Below, in pieces: positions 10,370 to 21,361 of a DNA stretch of 64,000 nucleotides (its first letter is position 1; every line of letters starts with the position of its first letter). The notes under the pieces were generated by a model. The model saw nothing but the letters and a program-made list of their open reading frames with translations. It ran no database searches and was not told where the DNA came from. This DNA comes from Skeletonema tropicum. Its lineage: Eukaryota > Bacillariophyta > Thalassiosirophyceae > Thalassiosirales > Thalassiosiraceae. Both the position numbers and the translations under genes were made by a program. The DNA lies in assembly GCA_037178625.1 (NCBI GenBank), contig CM074144.1:620001-684000 (forward strand). Direction: 5' to 3'.

Positions 10370-11791
10370 ATGTCTCCTCAAAAGACACTCGTAATTTACT
10401 CCGGTCCAACCTCCATGAACCGACATGAGGACAAGAACGGCATCTATCACGATAACATGGTGTACTTTCTAGAGAATGGCATATCCTGTAATGACGATAA
10501 CATTCCCATGAGCGGTGATAATGACGTCATTGTCAAATATGTCTTTGTGCTCACAAAGGAAGTAGCCGATTACTACACTGCGCCGAACGGACCAATCACA
10601 AAAATTAGAGAAAAATGCAATGCGATACAACAACAACAACAGCACGGGGACAGCAGCACCAACAAAAGCCCAGGATTATTCATCGATGTAAAAACACGAG
10701 AAGACCGATGCTACGACATGGAATCCATGAGGATAGTATTAAATGAAATCGACGTCCAAGCCTCCTACGACAATTTATTATTCCTAAATTGCGGATTGGT
10801 AGGTCCAAAGCTTGGACCGGGAAGTCCGAAACTCATCCCCACCAAAGGTGCCGATGGTAGGGTAGACACAACCAAATTAGTCCCCTATTCACATTGGACA
10901 CAACTGTACACATCCAGACTCGACGACGAAGTGCGTATGGTAGGACAATCTCTCAATACTCACTTTCACACATTCTTCCCTCACGTTCAAAGTTTCCTAT
11001 ACGCAATAAAGACGGAGACTGCGTCAATTTTAACCTCGGCGGGGGCAATTTACGATTGCGGTCTGAAGCAAATCGAATTTGCTACTCATCCCGAGAAACG
11101 GTTTGAGTTGATTGAGCGGTATGAAGTTGGGATGAGTTCGACATTGTTGAAACAGGGGTATAAAATTGCTACGGCGTTTCTCAATCGGTGGGATATGGGA
11201 AGTACGCTTGTTTTGGATTCGAATAGTATCAATGAGGAGAAATACAAGACAATTTATGGGGTCCCTCTAGATGATACTTTGAGTGATATGTGGTATGAGA
11301 GTGGTTTGAGGAATTTAACAAGTGTGCTCAATCGTGATATGCCAAAAGATTGGTGGAGGAGGGACAGTAACAATGACAATATTTCGCAATCGGGGGAACT
11401 GAGAAAGAATTCAGATACTTATGACTACCACAAGTACGACCTCCTCCCATGGGATTACTTTGTATTCTTCAAGGTTTCCCGGCTGGTAACTGAAGATATT
11501 CAAAATGAAATGAACTACAATACACTGGCGGAGAATGATGTACTCGTGGTTTCACAAGATCCGCGAAAGTCACCTGATGAGTATTGGTTGAGAAAGATGG
11601 GGGTTTACACGCCAATGTATGTGACTCTTCTGAAGTTGTTTGGGGGCATAGCAATTATCTATGCCTGTTACAAGAGAAGGAGGCAAACCAAAAGTAGGCT
11701 TATTATGGGTTTGGTGTCGTTGAGAGCAAGCAAGAATAAGAAGTTGATGAAAAAGAAGAGCAGCAACATTGAACTCAAGAATGGTTGTTAG
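10370..11791 (+). CDS. Glycosyltransferase-like protein of the RgpF-like type, C-terminal anchor
   Basis: Single exon, 473 residues, ATG start. The order of motifs resembles a family of fungal and algal glycan-related proteins: TLVIYSGPTSMNRHEDKNG at the start, an NCGLVGPKLGPG segment (residues about 142-153), VRMVGQSLNTHFHTFFPHVQ followed by SFLYAIKTE, and LIERYEVGMSSTLLKQGYKI. The pattern HVQS...ERYEVGMS parallels HIQS...EFELNLS in the protein encoded at 8108. There is no N-terminal signal or anchor. A single hydrophobic segment near residues 423-440 followed by many Lys/Arg suggests a C-terminal anchor. The two genes are in tandem on the same strand and may act in the same glycan pathway, which is inference. 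Confidence 0.6.
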   Translation: MSPQKTLVIYSGPTSMNRHEDKNGIYHDNMVYFLENGISCNDDNIPMSGDNDVIVKYVFVLTKEVADYYTAPNGPITKIREKCNAIQQQQQHGDSSTNKSPGLFIDVKTREDRCYDMESMRIVLNEIDVQASYDNLLFLNCGLVGPKLGPGSPKLIPTKGADGRVDTTKLVPYSHWTQLYTSRLDDEVRMVGQSLNTHFHTFFPHVQSFLYAIKTETASILTSAGAIYDCGLKQIEFATHPEKRFELIERYEVGMSSTLLKQGYKIATAFLNRWDMGSTLVLDSNSINEEKYKTIYGVPLDDTLSDMWYESGLRNLTSVLNRDMPKDWWRRDSNNDNISQSGELRKNSDTYDYHKYDLLPWDYFVFFKVSRLVTEDIQNEMNYNTLAENDVLVVSQDPRKSPDEYWLRKMGVYTPMYVTLLKLFGGIAIIYACYKRRRQTKSRLIMGLVSLRASKNKKLMKKKSSNIELKNGC

Positions 11792-12458
11792 GCTTTAGAA
11801 ATGACGCAAATAATTGTTTACTTTGAATGATTAATTTCCATCATCACCATCACTACTCACTAAGTTGGATAAGTATGGATGTCCCACTGCTTCCATCAGC
11901 ACCATACTATGCCCAAACCTTTCAGGAAGGGACCCTCTCCTCAGCTTCATCAAGCGGTGACCCACTCATTTTTACCAGTTACGATAAAATGTTGTTGGCT
12001 GTACTCTCTCTAGAGAGAGAGGCAAAGGCCTCATCAGGGCACATACATAAATTTTGGTGATCCACCACAAATAACGCAAGAAAGCGGTTAAGAAGGACAG
12101 TCAAGGACTAGAGCGGAAGCAACAAAGGAATTAGTACACGTCCAGCGACGGCAGACGCTTAAGTTTAGGACGGACTCATGAGAAAGTCGTTAAATGATAC
12201 ACATGGTTATACGAAAGAAAGGTTTTCTTTTTTATCCGAAAATCGATGCGAGCTTTTCTTTGCGTTGCATCGCAAAAATTGTCGAACCAAAGAAGACACT
12301 CTGCCTCGCCATTCGCCTCGACAACACAACATTATACTTCTACTACCTCAATTCAATAGCTTGTTTCACATTGTAACCAGCCTCTCGCCAAGAACATTAA
12401 CAACAGAAGCAGCAGCTATTACCATCTTCTCATCATCCACAGCAACAAAAGCATCAAT
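11792..12458. other. Intergenic region
   Basis: A 77-codon ATG frame (11827-12060) has no recognisable domain and is not claimed as a gene. The rest is probably the promoter and leader of the BTB gene. Confidence 0.35.
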
Positions 12459-13343
12459 ATGGCGAACTACGAACGTGTAAAACGCAGACAACACCGTAAG
12501 AATAACTCCGTATTGGGAGAGATGACACCACCCAGAGATGTCAAGAATCGCTCTCGCTCAATCCCACCATCACCTTCGAATCAATCGCTCCTCTCTGCTG
12601 CATCGTACGAAAAGGTCAAGAAGCCACCGGCACGTATCCGTGTCCCTCCCTCCGCTTCATATGAGTCAGAGATTGGCAGTGTTAGCAGACAGATTCGTGA
12701 CCTACCAAGCTTTGACAAACCTCCACAAGAGGATGTTGAAATCACAGAATTCAACCCCAACCTCGAATATGACTGTAAGAGACTTGCTATCGCCCAAAAA
12801 CTCATCCTCCGAATGTTCCTGGATGAAAATTCCTCCGATGTCAAGTTTGTAGTTAGCGGCAACCTTAATCAAGATGACGAGGAGGCAGAGGCAGCTCCAC
12901 CACAGATTTTCCACTCCCATCGTTTCATTCTTGAAGAGTGTGCTCCATCTTTGGCAGACCTGTGTGACCCAGAAGAAAATTGTGACGGTAGCCATGCCAT
13001 CGTTCCAATCGATAATATGGACCCCGAAGTGTTCCATCGTTTGCTGTACCATGTGTACGGAGGAAAGATTACTGATTGGACTGGATGTTCCAAGGATATG
13101 GTTGAGGTAGCAGAGAAGTTTAACTTGCCTCAACTCAAGTTGGAAGCCGAGGATGCATATGCTCAGAATGCTGTGATTTCGGTGGATAACCTCCTCTATC
13201 ACATTCTCTACGCGGACACAAGGAAGTGTGCTTCGTTGAAGGATAGAGTGATTGACTTCATTATTGAAAATGAAGAGGAAGTGTCGGACAAGATTTCTGT
13301 AAGTGCTGATGAGTCATCTCGTGCTCTTGTTTGGTATTGGTAA
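12459..13343 (+). CDS. BTB/POZ-domain protein
   Basis: Single exon, 294 residues, ATG start. A basic Ser/Pro-rich N-terminus of about 110 residues is followed by a BTB/POZ fold: MFLDENSSDVKFVVSG, then FHSHRFILEECAP (the usual hAHr.vLaa. motif), IDNMDPEVFHRLLYHVYGG and a C-terminal helical part with AEKFNLPQLKLEAE. BTB domains mediate dimerisation and often recruit substrates to Cullin-3 ubiquitin ligases. There is no MATH, Kelch or ankyrin partner domain here. The short tail ends soon after the BACK-like helices. Confidence 0.8.
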   Translation: MANYERVKRRQHRKNNSVLGEMTPPRDVKNRSRSIPPSPSNQSLLSAASYEKVKKPPARIRVPPSASYESEIGSVSRQIRDLPSFDKPPQEDVEITEFNPNLEYDCKRLAIAQKLILRMFLDENSSDVKFVVSGNLNQDDEEAEAAPPQIFHSHRFILEECAPSLADLCDPEENCDGSHAIVPIDNMDPEVFHRLLYHVYGGKITDWTGCSKDMVEVAEKFNLPQLKLEAEDAYAQNAVISVDNLLYHILYADTRKCASLKDRVIDFIIENEEEVSDKISVSADESSRALVWYW

Positions 13344-13705
13344 GGATGTATATGTTGTAGTAGAGAGGGGTATGTACTGATGCTAGGAGCGGAATTTTAT
13401 GTTACACGTGGTCATGATAACTTGGCGGCAGCATGTTAAGACGGGACAATGAAGTTAAATGATAATGTATTAGATATTTAAAAAAGAACGATAGAGAGAG
13501 GAGGAAACTCTAGTTATCTCAAGCTTACAAACATGGCCGAAGTAGGATTTAATATAGTCAAGTTATCTCGAGCTCACAACTGTTTATATGTAACAGAAAT
13601 TTTAAAGTACGTCTGGTGGTCCCTCAAGAGGCGACAATATCATCTATGCTAAGTGATATAATATCTCGAGCTCACAACTGTTCCTTTTTGGACCCTTCTA
13701 TACTA
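13344..13705. other. Convergent intergenic region with short repeat
   Basis: This lies between the convergent BTB and MORN genes. It contains the short repeat insertion described at 13564-13682. Confidence 0.4.
13564..13682 (+). repeat. Short dispersed repeat, copy 2, between 21-bp direct repeats
   Basis: TATCTCGAGCTCACAACTGTT stands at 13564-13584 and again at 13662-13682. Between the copies lie 77 bp that include the dispersed repeat also found at 2759-2812. The layout resembles a small non-autonomous insertion with a target duplication, although a local tandem duplication would look the same. Confidence 0.5.
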
Positions 13706-14680
13706 TTATCTGCACTTCGGAGAAACTGGCCTGACACCCTTTTCCCAATACTTTCTACGAATAGTCTTGGTAGTCCCTTTCTTGTCAAGTACAAATCGAA
13801 GAACAAGTCCAAGATCTTTATGGAAAGATTTCTCAGCAACAATAGCATATGTCCATGAGTCATCGCTTCGTAATACAAATGCAAAATCAAATGTATTCAA
13901 AATGGAAGCATTTTGTATTGCTTCAGTGGCGGTTTTTGGTATCACTATATGATCATCTTCCTTGACTTGATCTCCTAGCTCGTAACCAAGATGTGCTAGT
14001 GATGTTGGAGAAGTTGGTGCTGCCTCAGAAGATGGAGGGGATATTGTTCCTGGTTCGGAAGAAGATGTGGCCGTGGTTTCACTCTTTCGCTTCTGAGGAA
14101 ATTTGGAGAGAACATCCTCATCCATTCTTCCTTGAGGATGTAATACTGGTGGTACAGAACTACTACGATGATAGGCAGGTCTTGATCCATCTGGGTTGTG
14201 TCTATGTTGCACTAAGACTCCATTGATCCAGTCCCCTGTGATATTACTCTTTCCATCTTCGAAACGGAGAGTGCCCCTGCCGTGAGGTTGAAATGAAAGA
14301 TTAATCTCCCCTGTATACCTTCCATCAATGTCACGAGTCCCATCGTTAACCCTCCACGGCAGAGAAATAATCCTGGTCGTCTGATCTTGAGGATTCGACG
14401 GCTCCGACACTTCATTTGAAATAACACTAAACGACACATGTCGCTTTAGCTGAGGACGATTCTTCTTCTTCTTTTTGTTGCTCGTCTCCATAATTGGGGC
14501 CAGTTCATTTTTAATCGGAGACGAAAGAATACTCTTTCGTTGCATACTGGCAGCGGAGTTTAGAACACTTGCGAGACCCACTTCATCTAATGAGGAGGAT
14601 CCGGTCGTTGTTTTGCCTTCTCCGCTACCAACTCGCCGTGACTGTGTGTCTACCATATTAAGATCGACAGTATCTGTCAT
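13706..14680 (-). CDS. MORN-repeat protein with C-terminal SWTYAIV domain
   Basis: Single exon, 324 residues. The N-terminus is Ser/Lys-rich with a Lys run. One to two MORN repeats lie near residues 125-160 (GRYTGEINLSFQPHGRGTLR). After a disordered linker comes a C-terminal block, LGYELGDQ ... FDFAFVLRSDDSWTYAIV ... FVLDKKGTTKTI. The same order (ISLPW/NGLPW lead-in, MORN, linker, GYELGD/NYEIGD, RSD-SWTYAIV) is found in the frame-broken gene at 44310-49666, so these are two members of one family. MORN repeats bind phospholipids or act as protein scaffolds. The function of the C-terminal block is unknown to me. Confidence 0.75.
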   Translation of the reverse strand: MTDTVDLNMVDTQSRRVGSGEGKTTTGSSSLDEVGLASVLNSAASMQRKSILSSPIKNELAPIMETSNKKKKKNRPQLKRHVSFSVISNEVSEPSNPQDQTTRIISLPWRVNDGTRDIDGRYTGEINLSFQPHGRGTLRFEDGKSNITGDWINGVLVQHRHNPDGSRPAYHRSSSVPPVLHPQGRMDEDVLSKFPQKRKSETTATSSSEPGTISPPSSEAAPTSPTSLAHLGYELGDQVKEDDHIVIPKTATEAIQNASILNTFDFAFVLRSDDSWTYAIVAEKSFHKDLGLVLRFVLDKKGTTKTIRRKYWEKGVRPVSPKCR

Positions 14681-15254
14681 GAGAGCAGCAATCAGAGATA
14701 TTATAATGTAGTTGGTCTAATCTGGGCGCAAGCTTGATCGTGGAAGGGGTGGGGCGTCCGGACACGAAAACACAATCAATACTTGGCAATAGCCCAATGG
14801 TATTTTTTAGGTATATAGTATGATGTGATGAAGACGAGCGAACAGGCTGTTGGAGCTCCTGGGCGGCTGCATGCAGAGACGGATCGGAAAGTGCGGAAGT
14901 TGAAGCACCGGTACCCAACCATCCTCAGTGAGTCATGGTTGGGTAAGTACTAATGACTTCTTTCAGCATTTACAGTCCTTCTCATCTCAAGCCGTTTCGT
15001 GAATCGATGGCCTCATTTCGCACATGGGAACCTTTCGTCATTAAGTTCCTTTGAGCGTGGATCGGATGACGTCATCACTTCTCTCACACATCACGCACGC
15101 ACTACAACTCTCACTCGAATGTTGAATGATGTCCAAACGTCCTCAAAGGTCAAAGGAAGAATCCACCCTACAAAATACGACCTACTGTGCGATATGAACA
15201 TATCGATGCCCGTCAGTCTGGGCATACATATTTGAAAAGGGCAGTAGTTTTAAC
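14681..15254. other. Divergent intergenic region
   Basis: It separates the divergent MORN (minus) and DUF4239 (plus) genes, so both promoters must lie here. A short near-palindrome GGTACCCAACCATC...GTCATGGTTGGGTA occurs at about 14910-14945. No gene is seen. Confidence 0.4.
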
Positions 15255-16819
15255 ATGCCGTCGCGACAAATCCTCGTCCTCAGCGGTTGCCTGTTATCTC
15301 ATGGTTTTCTGATACCTCCTGCGCTGCAGTCGCGGACAAAGAAGCTGCCATCACGGCCATTGCCGTTATCATCATCATCCATCAAAGAAGACGGTGGCAG
15401 CGACATCAAATCTATTGTTGGCACGGCAAATTTAAAGAGTGATAATATCGACTACGAGCGACGTGCTCGGTCTCTTGCACGTCGAGGCAGGTTGGCTCAA
15501 TGGCGAGCGGCTGTGGCCCAAGTGGAAGATGAAGGCAGGGTTTCACAAGATAGTTACTTCCTCATTGCAGCCTTTCTACCGGCTGTATTAGCCTTTTTAT
15601 TATGGGGGAAAATAAGTGTTGGATTATCAGAATTCTTGTCCTCGGTTGGAGTTGTCAATTCAAAAGAGGGGATCTATTTTACTGATACTCTGTTGCGTCC
15701 AACAATTATCGGCGTCGTAGTGCCGGTGATATCTATTGCATTAGCTACTTTGGTTTCAACCACTGTCAATGTTCTTCGACAAAGGCAGGTCGATCTGCGT
15801 GCTTTCATTAATGAAGAAGCGGGCGAGCTCCGATTTCTTCGTCGAGCCGTGTTTGGAATGTATGGCACAAGGCAACATGCTGGTAGAAGGGCACGGGCAT
15901 TAGTTTTGCTACGTGGATATGTCGAGCAACTTATGACCGAGTGTGACGATGGAGCAGTGGGTAGACTACAAGAAATGCAATTATCGGGTGGTATTGCTGA
16001 CAATGAACTTGATAGGTTTGCGGCTATGCTCCATGGTGTGGACGGAGCTGCAGCAAGTCGTCAAGGATCTGTGGAAGCTGCTGAGGAATTGATAAGGAGC
16101 CTTAATAGTCATCGGTCGAAGAGGGTTGCTCTTTTGTTGACAGACTTTCCAGTCCTCCACTGGGACATCCTCGCCGGCTTGTATGCTAGTATTTTGATTG
16201 CATTTCTACTGACATCGAACCAACCGTCCCTTTTGTACTTGAGCTCGATTCAGCTACGATTCTTATTTGCAACTATTGTTGCTGTATGTTCAGCAACCGC
16301 CACACTATGTTGGGATCTAGATAATCCATTTTCAGGTAGTTTTAGTATAGCTGGAGCCAGTACTCAATTAGCAGATATGAGAGTATGTCTGAGGGAAGAC
16401 ATTAGAGAAGCTCTTGTGGAAAGCGATGAGATACCATCTGATACCAGGAAATTGTAAGTGTGATGTTTTGCTTGATTAATTTTCATGGTCGTCGTAATGT
16501 CTTTACTGATCGATGAATCCTACTGTACAGCTTCCGCTCCCAATTTGGTGGACCCAGTGTATCAGCTTCCAGAGAGCTTGATGATGAAGAGGAGGAGCTT
16601 GATCCGTCGTCTAGGTACGGGCTACTGCCAACCTTGTACTGGCATTTGCTGACAAGTCCTTTTGGTGCTTATGTTCGCTTTCTTGGGGATGCTGCAGCGT
16701 GGCTCACAACAATTATTGGCCGCAACATACGATCAATTGTGCTGCACCGAGGCCGGAGGGTGAGATTAATGCTCAAGAGGTGGTGGAGGGGTGATACAGA
16801 TGCATCAGAGTCAAGTTAG
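15255..16819 (+). CDS. DUF4239 / bestrophin-like membrane protein
   Basis: Two exons, 15255-16453 and 16531-16819, joined in frame across a 77-bp GT-AG intron (donor GTAAGT) to give 495 residues. The N-terminus is a hydrophobic leader (LVLSGCLLSHGFLIPP), which would suit secretory or plastid entry. Two helices lie at about residues 100-170, followed by a cytosolic helical region, and two more helices at about residues 300-360 (HWDILAGLYASILIAFLL, then LRFLFATIVAVCSATATL). LDNPFSGSFSI is typical of DUF4239, a bestrophin-like family of plants and cyanobacteria that may form anion channels. Exon 2 adds an amphipathic tail with two aromatic-rich helices. Channel function is not shown by the sequence. 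Confidence 0.7.
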
Positions 16820-17487
16820 TAATAGTGGTGACAGTAGAGGCAAATTGCACACAAAGCATTCAACAGAAGCTGCATGTTGAGATGATACAGTATCGATTTT
16901 TGTTATGATACAGGAAGTTCAGTTTAGAGTTACTTTTGCAGTGTTCTCCCTCCTCCGATCCTGCTCTCGCGAGTCACATTTCCTTATTTAGTTTTCTTGT
17001 TAGAATGCCACACCATTTCCCTGATTCTTTCGAAAGAGGCACTCACAATAATCGCGAACGGGGAGGGACCCGTGAAGCGCCAAGAACAAAAACGAATACT
17101 CAAGAATCCAGGGTTGTTCACATTCGTTCGAATTCGTTTTTAAGTGTAGAACTCGGAAATTATTGCGGGACTCCATTTACTTAGGGGGGAGGCAACCTTC
17201 CAAAACTCTTGCTCCTTTCCATCACTTTCATGTTCGTTCGATTGATAAGATCGCCACTCACACCCAATGATACTCGCGCTTTCGAGTTCAATCGTTCGTG
17301 GTTCATCGTTTGACTCAATCGAAAGCTACCATGTCCATGGCCACGGCCGTCAGTCGACGAAGCGGAGAAGATTACCGTGTGAATCGTTTTGCTTCAATTT
17401 TTATCAAATGTATCATTTGCCTCCTAGAATTTGACGACATAGTATACACATTAAGATTTTGGCCGTGCTTTTGGAGCTTGAAACGCA
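16820..17487. other. Intergenic region
   Basis: No gene is supported. Short open frames lack any recognisable pattern. Confidence 0.35.
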
Positions 17488-17770
17488 ATGTCAAAATATT
17501 ATACAATCATTGGAGGAACGGAAGTCTATCGAACTGATGATCATGCCAATGCCGCGTGGAATAAATTAGAAACTGAAGGCAGGCGTAATCCAGCTTGCCC
17601 GACAGGAAGAGTCTGCAGGACCTCGTTGAGAGGAAAAACGTGCCAGAGCTGAAGAGATTGCTCGAATAGCTCAAGAGGAAGAGGAAACGGAATGCTCGCC
17701 TTGCTCAGAGGATGAGAATGATCATCGAGAGGAAGTGGAAAGTGATAGAAGAGATTCAAGACGAGGATGA
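17488..17770 (+). pseudogene. Decayed coiled-coil gene
   Basis: An ATG frame starts with YYTIIGGTEVYRTDDHANAA, then WNKLETEGRR, and soon loses sense. A different frame then reads LARQEESA, and a third reads RARAEEIARIAQEEEETE and runs to TGA at 17768. The three pieces together look like one charged coiled-coil protein broken by at least two frameshifts. No family is recognised. Confidence 0.4.
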
Positions 17771-19681
17771 TTTTTGATACTGAAGCAATTATTAGTCTTA
17801 CTCTTACAGCTTCCGAGTCTTACTAACTGCGAAGATTGCAGCACTTTTAGCACTATCGTACAATTCATTATCAAATCATGAGAAAGAAGATTGATCGAAT
17901 GAGGCAATGCTCCACGCACAGCTATGATCCTTGCTCCCAGGCACAATGCGAAGAAAGGTTTTAGTAGCTTTTAACAGCTAGATGCCATGGTTGTTGTGTC
18001 GACATGATTTTTTGATGAGTTTTTTGAATTTTTTGCAATCCGTTACCCAACAATTCACCATCATGACGATGAATTGGCTGACATAGGAGGCGATTCCGAC
18101 GACGATCTCTCGCACAATGCTTACAACAACCCCGTTGTACATGGAGATGTCCTTGGTATCGCTTATCTCCCCATCGGGCCCTCTCCTACACCGCATTTTA
18201 GTGGCAGTTGCGCCCGTCATCGGTCCAAACTGTTAATGTTGACGACGTAATTGATGGAGTAAATCACCAAACGGCAGACGAAAGAGAAGTTGGAGCGTCA
18301 TATAACGTTAAATGGAAGGTGTGTGTGCGAGGTCGTAAGGTGTGGCGCTCTGATTCGAATGAAATAAAGGAATATGTGTCAGATGTGAGATTTTGGATGA
18401 AAATTATGTCATCATCTGCAATGGTTGATTGATGCGCAATACCTTCTTCTACTCCGCACCACCCACCAAATATGTTAGGGCATAATGTTGACAACAGCTT
18501 CTATTCGTTTTTGTGCTATTATCAATGTTTATTGTCCACCTTTATCTAATTCATTGCCACCGGAGCACACAAAATGAGGTAAAAAAATTCGGGTAGGTTT
18601 ACATAGATGCACATAGTGAGCAGAATACTAGTGCTATTAACATAAATGGGGCATCAAATGAAAGCTCACGACATGCCTAACAAGATTGTCTAAGTGTATT
18701 ATGTCATTATTGCCACAGAAGTAGCTGTAGTAGTAGCACAAAGATGGCCATTTTGAGAGTACGAACATTCGTACTCTTGGTCTGTCCTACAAGGAGATAT
18801 CCAAGCTTCGACAAAGCTTAGAGTTATTGCGGAAATCTGACGAGCTCTAGCGTAGATATAGCGTGGGCGCCGCGCCAGGGCACATAAAAGAATGGGCTGC
18901 GTATCGATTTGATTAGGTTATCCCCTATTTGATTTTGGTAGAAGAAAAATCTAGATATGCAATGCAAGAAAGGCTGTTTTGGGTGATCCCCTAATAGTAC
19001 CTAAGTTGTTTGTTCTTCAATCACATCACCCATGAGGCCCCCCACCTCTCAAAATCCATCAAAATGCCTTCACCATGGTGGACTACTAGTAAAAATGAGG
19101 TCAATGAATATGCTTCTATTAGGCTAATAATCGACATTCCCCTCCCCTATTATGGCATAGGATCTCCGAACCGCCGTTTATTTTCCTAATGGGGCATCGT
19201 CTGTTGTGAAAATGACTATGAACATAACCATCATCGTCGAGTTGGTCGGATGATGCAATTATATTCCTACCATGTCAATGACAACACCATCGCCGTCGAC
19301 GAACACCGAACAACTCCGCCGAACCGACATCTAAAATAATATCCACTATTGGTGAAATATTCTGCTCGACAAGGCTTGTTATTTATTAATGGCGGCCGTT
19401 TACAGTGACAAGTAATGGTGCAAAAATAATGTGTGGGTGTTGGGATCATTATTATTTGTACAGCCCATGTTGACGCATCCCAGCAACAACTAATGACTGG
19501 TTCTTCATTACTTAGTATTGGAGAGTAGCGAATCTGCGTTAGTGCCTTGAAGAGGGGGGGGGGGGGGGTGTTAATTGCAGTGGGTATTCCGTAAAACTAA
19601 TTTTGAACACAAGATAATACTTAGAGAGAGGGTGAGTTCAAGAGTGTACATGACGCAATGCCACTTGTGTTATTGTAATCA
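17771..19681. other. Long intergenic stretch with one dispersed repeat and a poly-G tract
   Basis: About 1.9 kb without a credible gene. It contains the first copy of the dispersed repeat (18797-18870) and a run of about 16 G near 19553-19568. Confidence 0.35.
18797..18870 (+). repeat. Dispersed repeat, copy A
   Basis: ATATCCAAGCTTCGACAAAG followed by CTTAGAGTTATTGCGGAAAT is found here and, nearly identical, at 28081-28151; a diverged form starts at 31767. The AAGCTT pair around CGACA can form a small hairpin. No coding potential. Copies B and C lie on either side of the PIF1-like gene. Confidence 0.65.
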
Positions 19682-20547
19682 CTAACTTGTTTTCAATCTT
19701 TTAAGAGCATTGGGGTGTGGTGCTGCTGGTCTCTTCGTATCGTTGCTCGTCTTCGACCCTGCGGGATTTGGGGCTGCCTCTCGCTTGGTCTCTCTGCTCT
19801 TCTTGTTCTTGTCGACGCCTGCTGGAGCGGGATGCGGTGTTGCTGGTCTCTTAGTATCGTTGCTTAGCTTCCTCTCAACGCCTGCGGGATGTGGGGTTGC
19901 CGGTTGTTTGGTCTCTTTGCTCTTCTTGTTCTTGTCCACGCATGCTTTCAAATTTGATCGCAGAGACATGTCATGCTTTTGACAATGTTGTTCCTTCCAC
20001 CGACGAAATACAACTGCAAATCTAGAGTGGATCATCTTCCGAAGAATAATTTGGTACACTTCCTCTATCGCCCCTCACACAATTGGAGTTGGCATGTGCA
20101 GGAGACACTGCATAGAATTTGATGTTGGTGTGTCTGCGGGCATAATCTATGACGCTGCGGCAGTACAAATAGAATCCACGACATGTGATTCTCAGATTCT
20201 TCCATGTCTCAGAAGCAAGGAATTGTGCTTCCCAGTTCTTGTCGCCACTTTTCCTCCGCTCTTGCTGCTTCGAACACAATCGATGGAAGTACTCAAGAGA
20301 CAGCTTCACTTGCTTTTCGTGCCTTCAATGAGAGAGTAACAAATTATTAGTTCAAGATCACAAACACTTCATTACTCCCTTCTCAAAAGCGGCAGTGATA
20401 TTGGCAGGAGTTGCTTTCAACGTTGTATAAACTTCGAAATGTTGACGGAAGGTGGTGGTGTCTTTATCATCGGCGGCGGCATCAGTTTGGATAGTGTTGT
20501 TGCTAAAGTAATGACACATTCTTGACCAAATCAGTAACGTTATGTTA

Positions 20548-20687
20548 CCATAGTGTGCTTTGGTGCCCTCTGGTGATATGCAGACAAACCGGTGCTGGTT
20601 GTAGGGATTAGAAGCACCCACTTTCACACCAGTTTCAAAGTGCATATTTCCCGGGGGTGATTCGTTTCTGTAAACTCTCATCACTCT
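20548..20687. repeat. Left copy of 140-bp target duplication
   Basis: Identical base for base to 25181-25320. It is host coding sequence (minus strand) directly bordering the left end of the retroelement. One C at the right junction could belong to element or target, so the length is 139 or 140. Confidence 0.85.
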
Positions 20688-21004
20688 GGGAGCGAGCGAA
20701 GCGAGCGACCTTACTTCTCTCTATAATCAATATATGAACCAATATCAGATAAAGTGGTATTACTATATTACCGAAGCGTGGATGACTACGCTTTCGAATT
20801 AACTTCTTCAGCGGATAGCAATAGTAATAGTGAGGATAGGCGGCTTTGTCGATGCAAAGTTGCGAGTCATTTAGCTCTCCCTCGTTGACACGAGTTTTCT
20901 CCTTAAATGGATACGTGTCTCTGTGGGGTCATTCCTCGTTATCTAAAATAGGTAAGTTTGTACAATTGCTTTCCCTCAGCAAGTGTAGCTGCCGGGTAGG
21001 CAGC
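20688..21004 (-). repeat. 317-bp element repeat, inverted copy
   Basis: Exact reverse complement of 21012-21328, with a 7-base loop (GGAACAA) between them. The outer end reads GGGAGCGAGCGAAGCGAGCG. Confidence 0.85.
20758..20829 (-). ncRNA. Hammerhead ribozyme-like motif, copy 1
   Basis: Reverse complement of the motif described at 21187-21258, inside the inverted repeat copy. Confidence 0.6.
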
Positions 21005-21011
21005 GGAACAA

Positions 21012-21328
21012 GCTGCCTACCCGGCAGCTACACTTGCTGAGGGAAAGCAATTGTACAAACTTACCTATTTTAGATAACGAGGAATGACCCCACAGAGACA
21101 CGTATCCATTTAAGGAGAAAACTCGTGTCAACGAGGGAGAGCTAAATGACTCGCAACTTTGCATCGACAAAGCCGCCTATCCTCACTATTACTATTGCTA
21201 TCCGCTGAAGAAGTTAATTCGAAAGCGTAGTCATCCACGCTTCGGTAATATAGTAATACCACTTTATCTGATATTGGTTCATATATTGATTATAGAGAGA
21301 AGTAAGGTCGCTCGCTTCGCTCGCTCCC
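21012..21328 (+). repeat. 317-bp element repeat, first direct copy
   Basis: Begins GCTGCCTACCCGGCAGCTAC (a small hairpin) and ends with TCGCTCGCTTCGCTCGCTCC plus C. It is followed 33 bases later by the ORF1 start, so it probably contains the element promoter. Confidence 0.85.
21187..21258 (+). ncRNA. Hammerhead ribozyme-like motif, copy 2
   Basis: Core boxes CTGAAGA (21205-21211) and CGAAA (21220-21224) are present. Stem III is AGCGT (21224-21228) with ACGCT (21237-21241). Stem I is CCG/CGG at the core, an internal loop, then TATTACTAT (21187-21195) with ATAGTAATA (21250-21258). Predicted cleavage is after U21242. This is the type I arrangement. Helix II (21212-21220) is weak, with an A-C mismatch at its base, so activity needs a test. 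Confidence 0.6.
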
Positions 21329-21361
21329 GGTTGAACACGTAAATATCACTGATCCCGCGAC

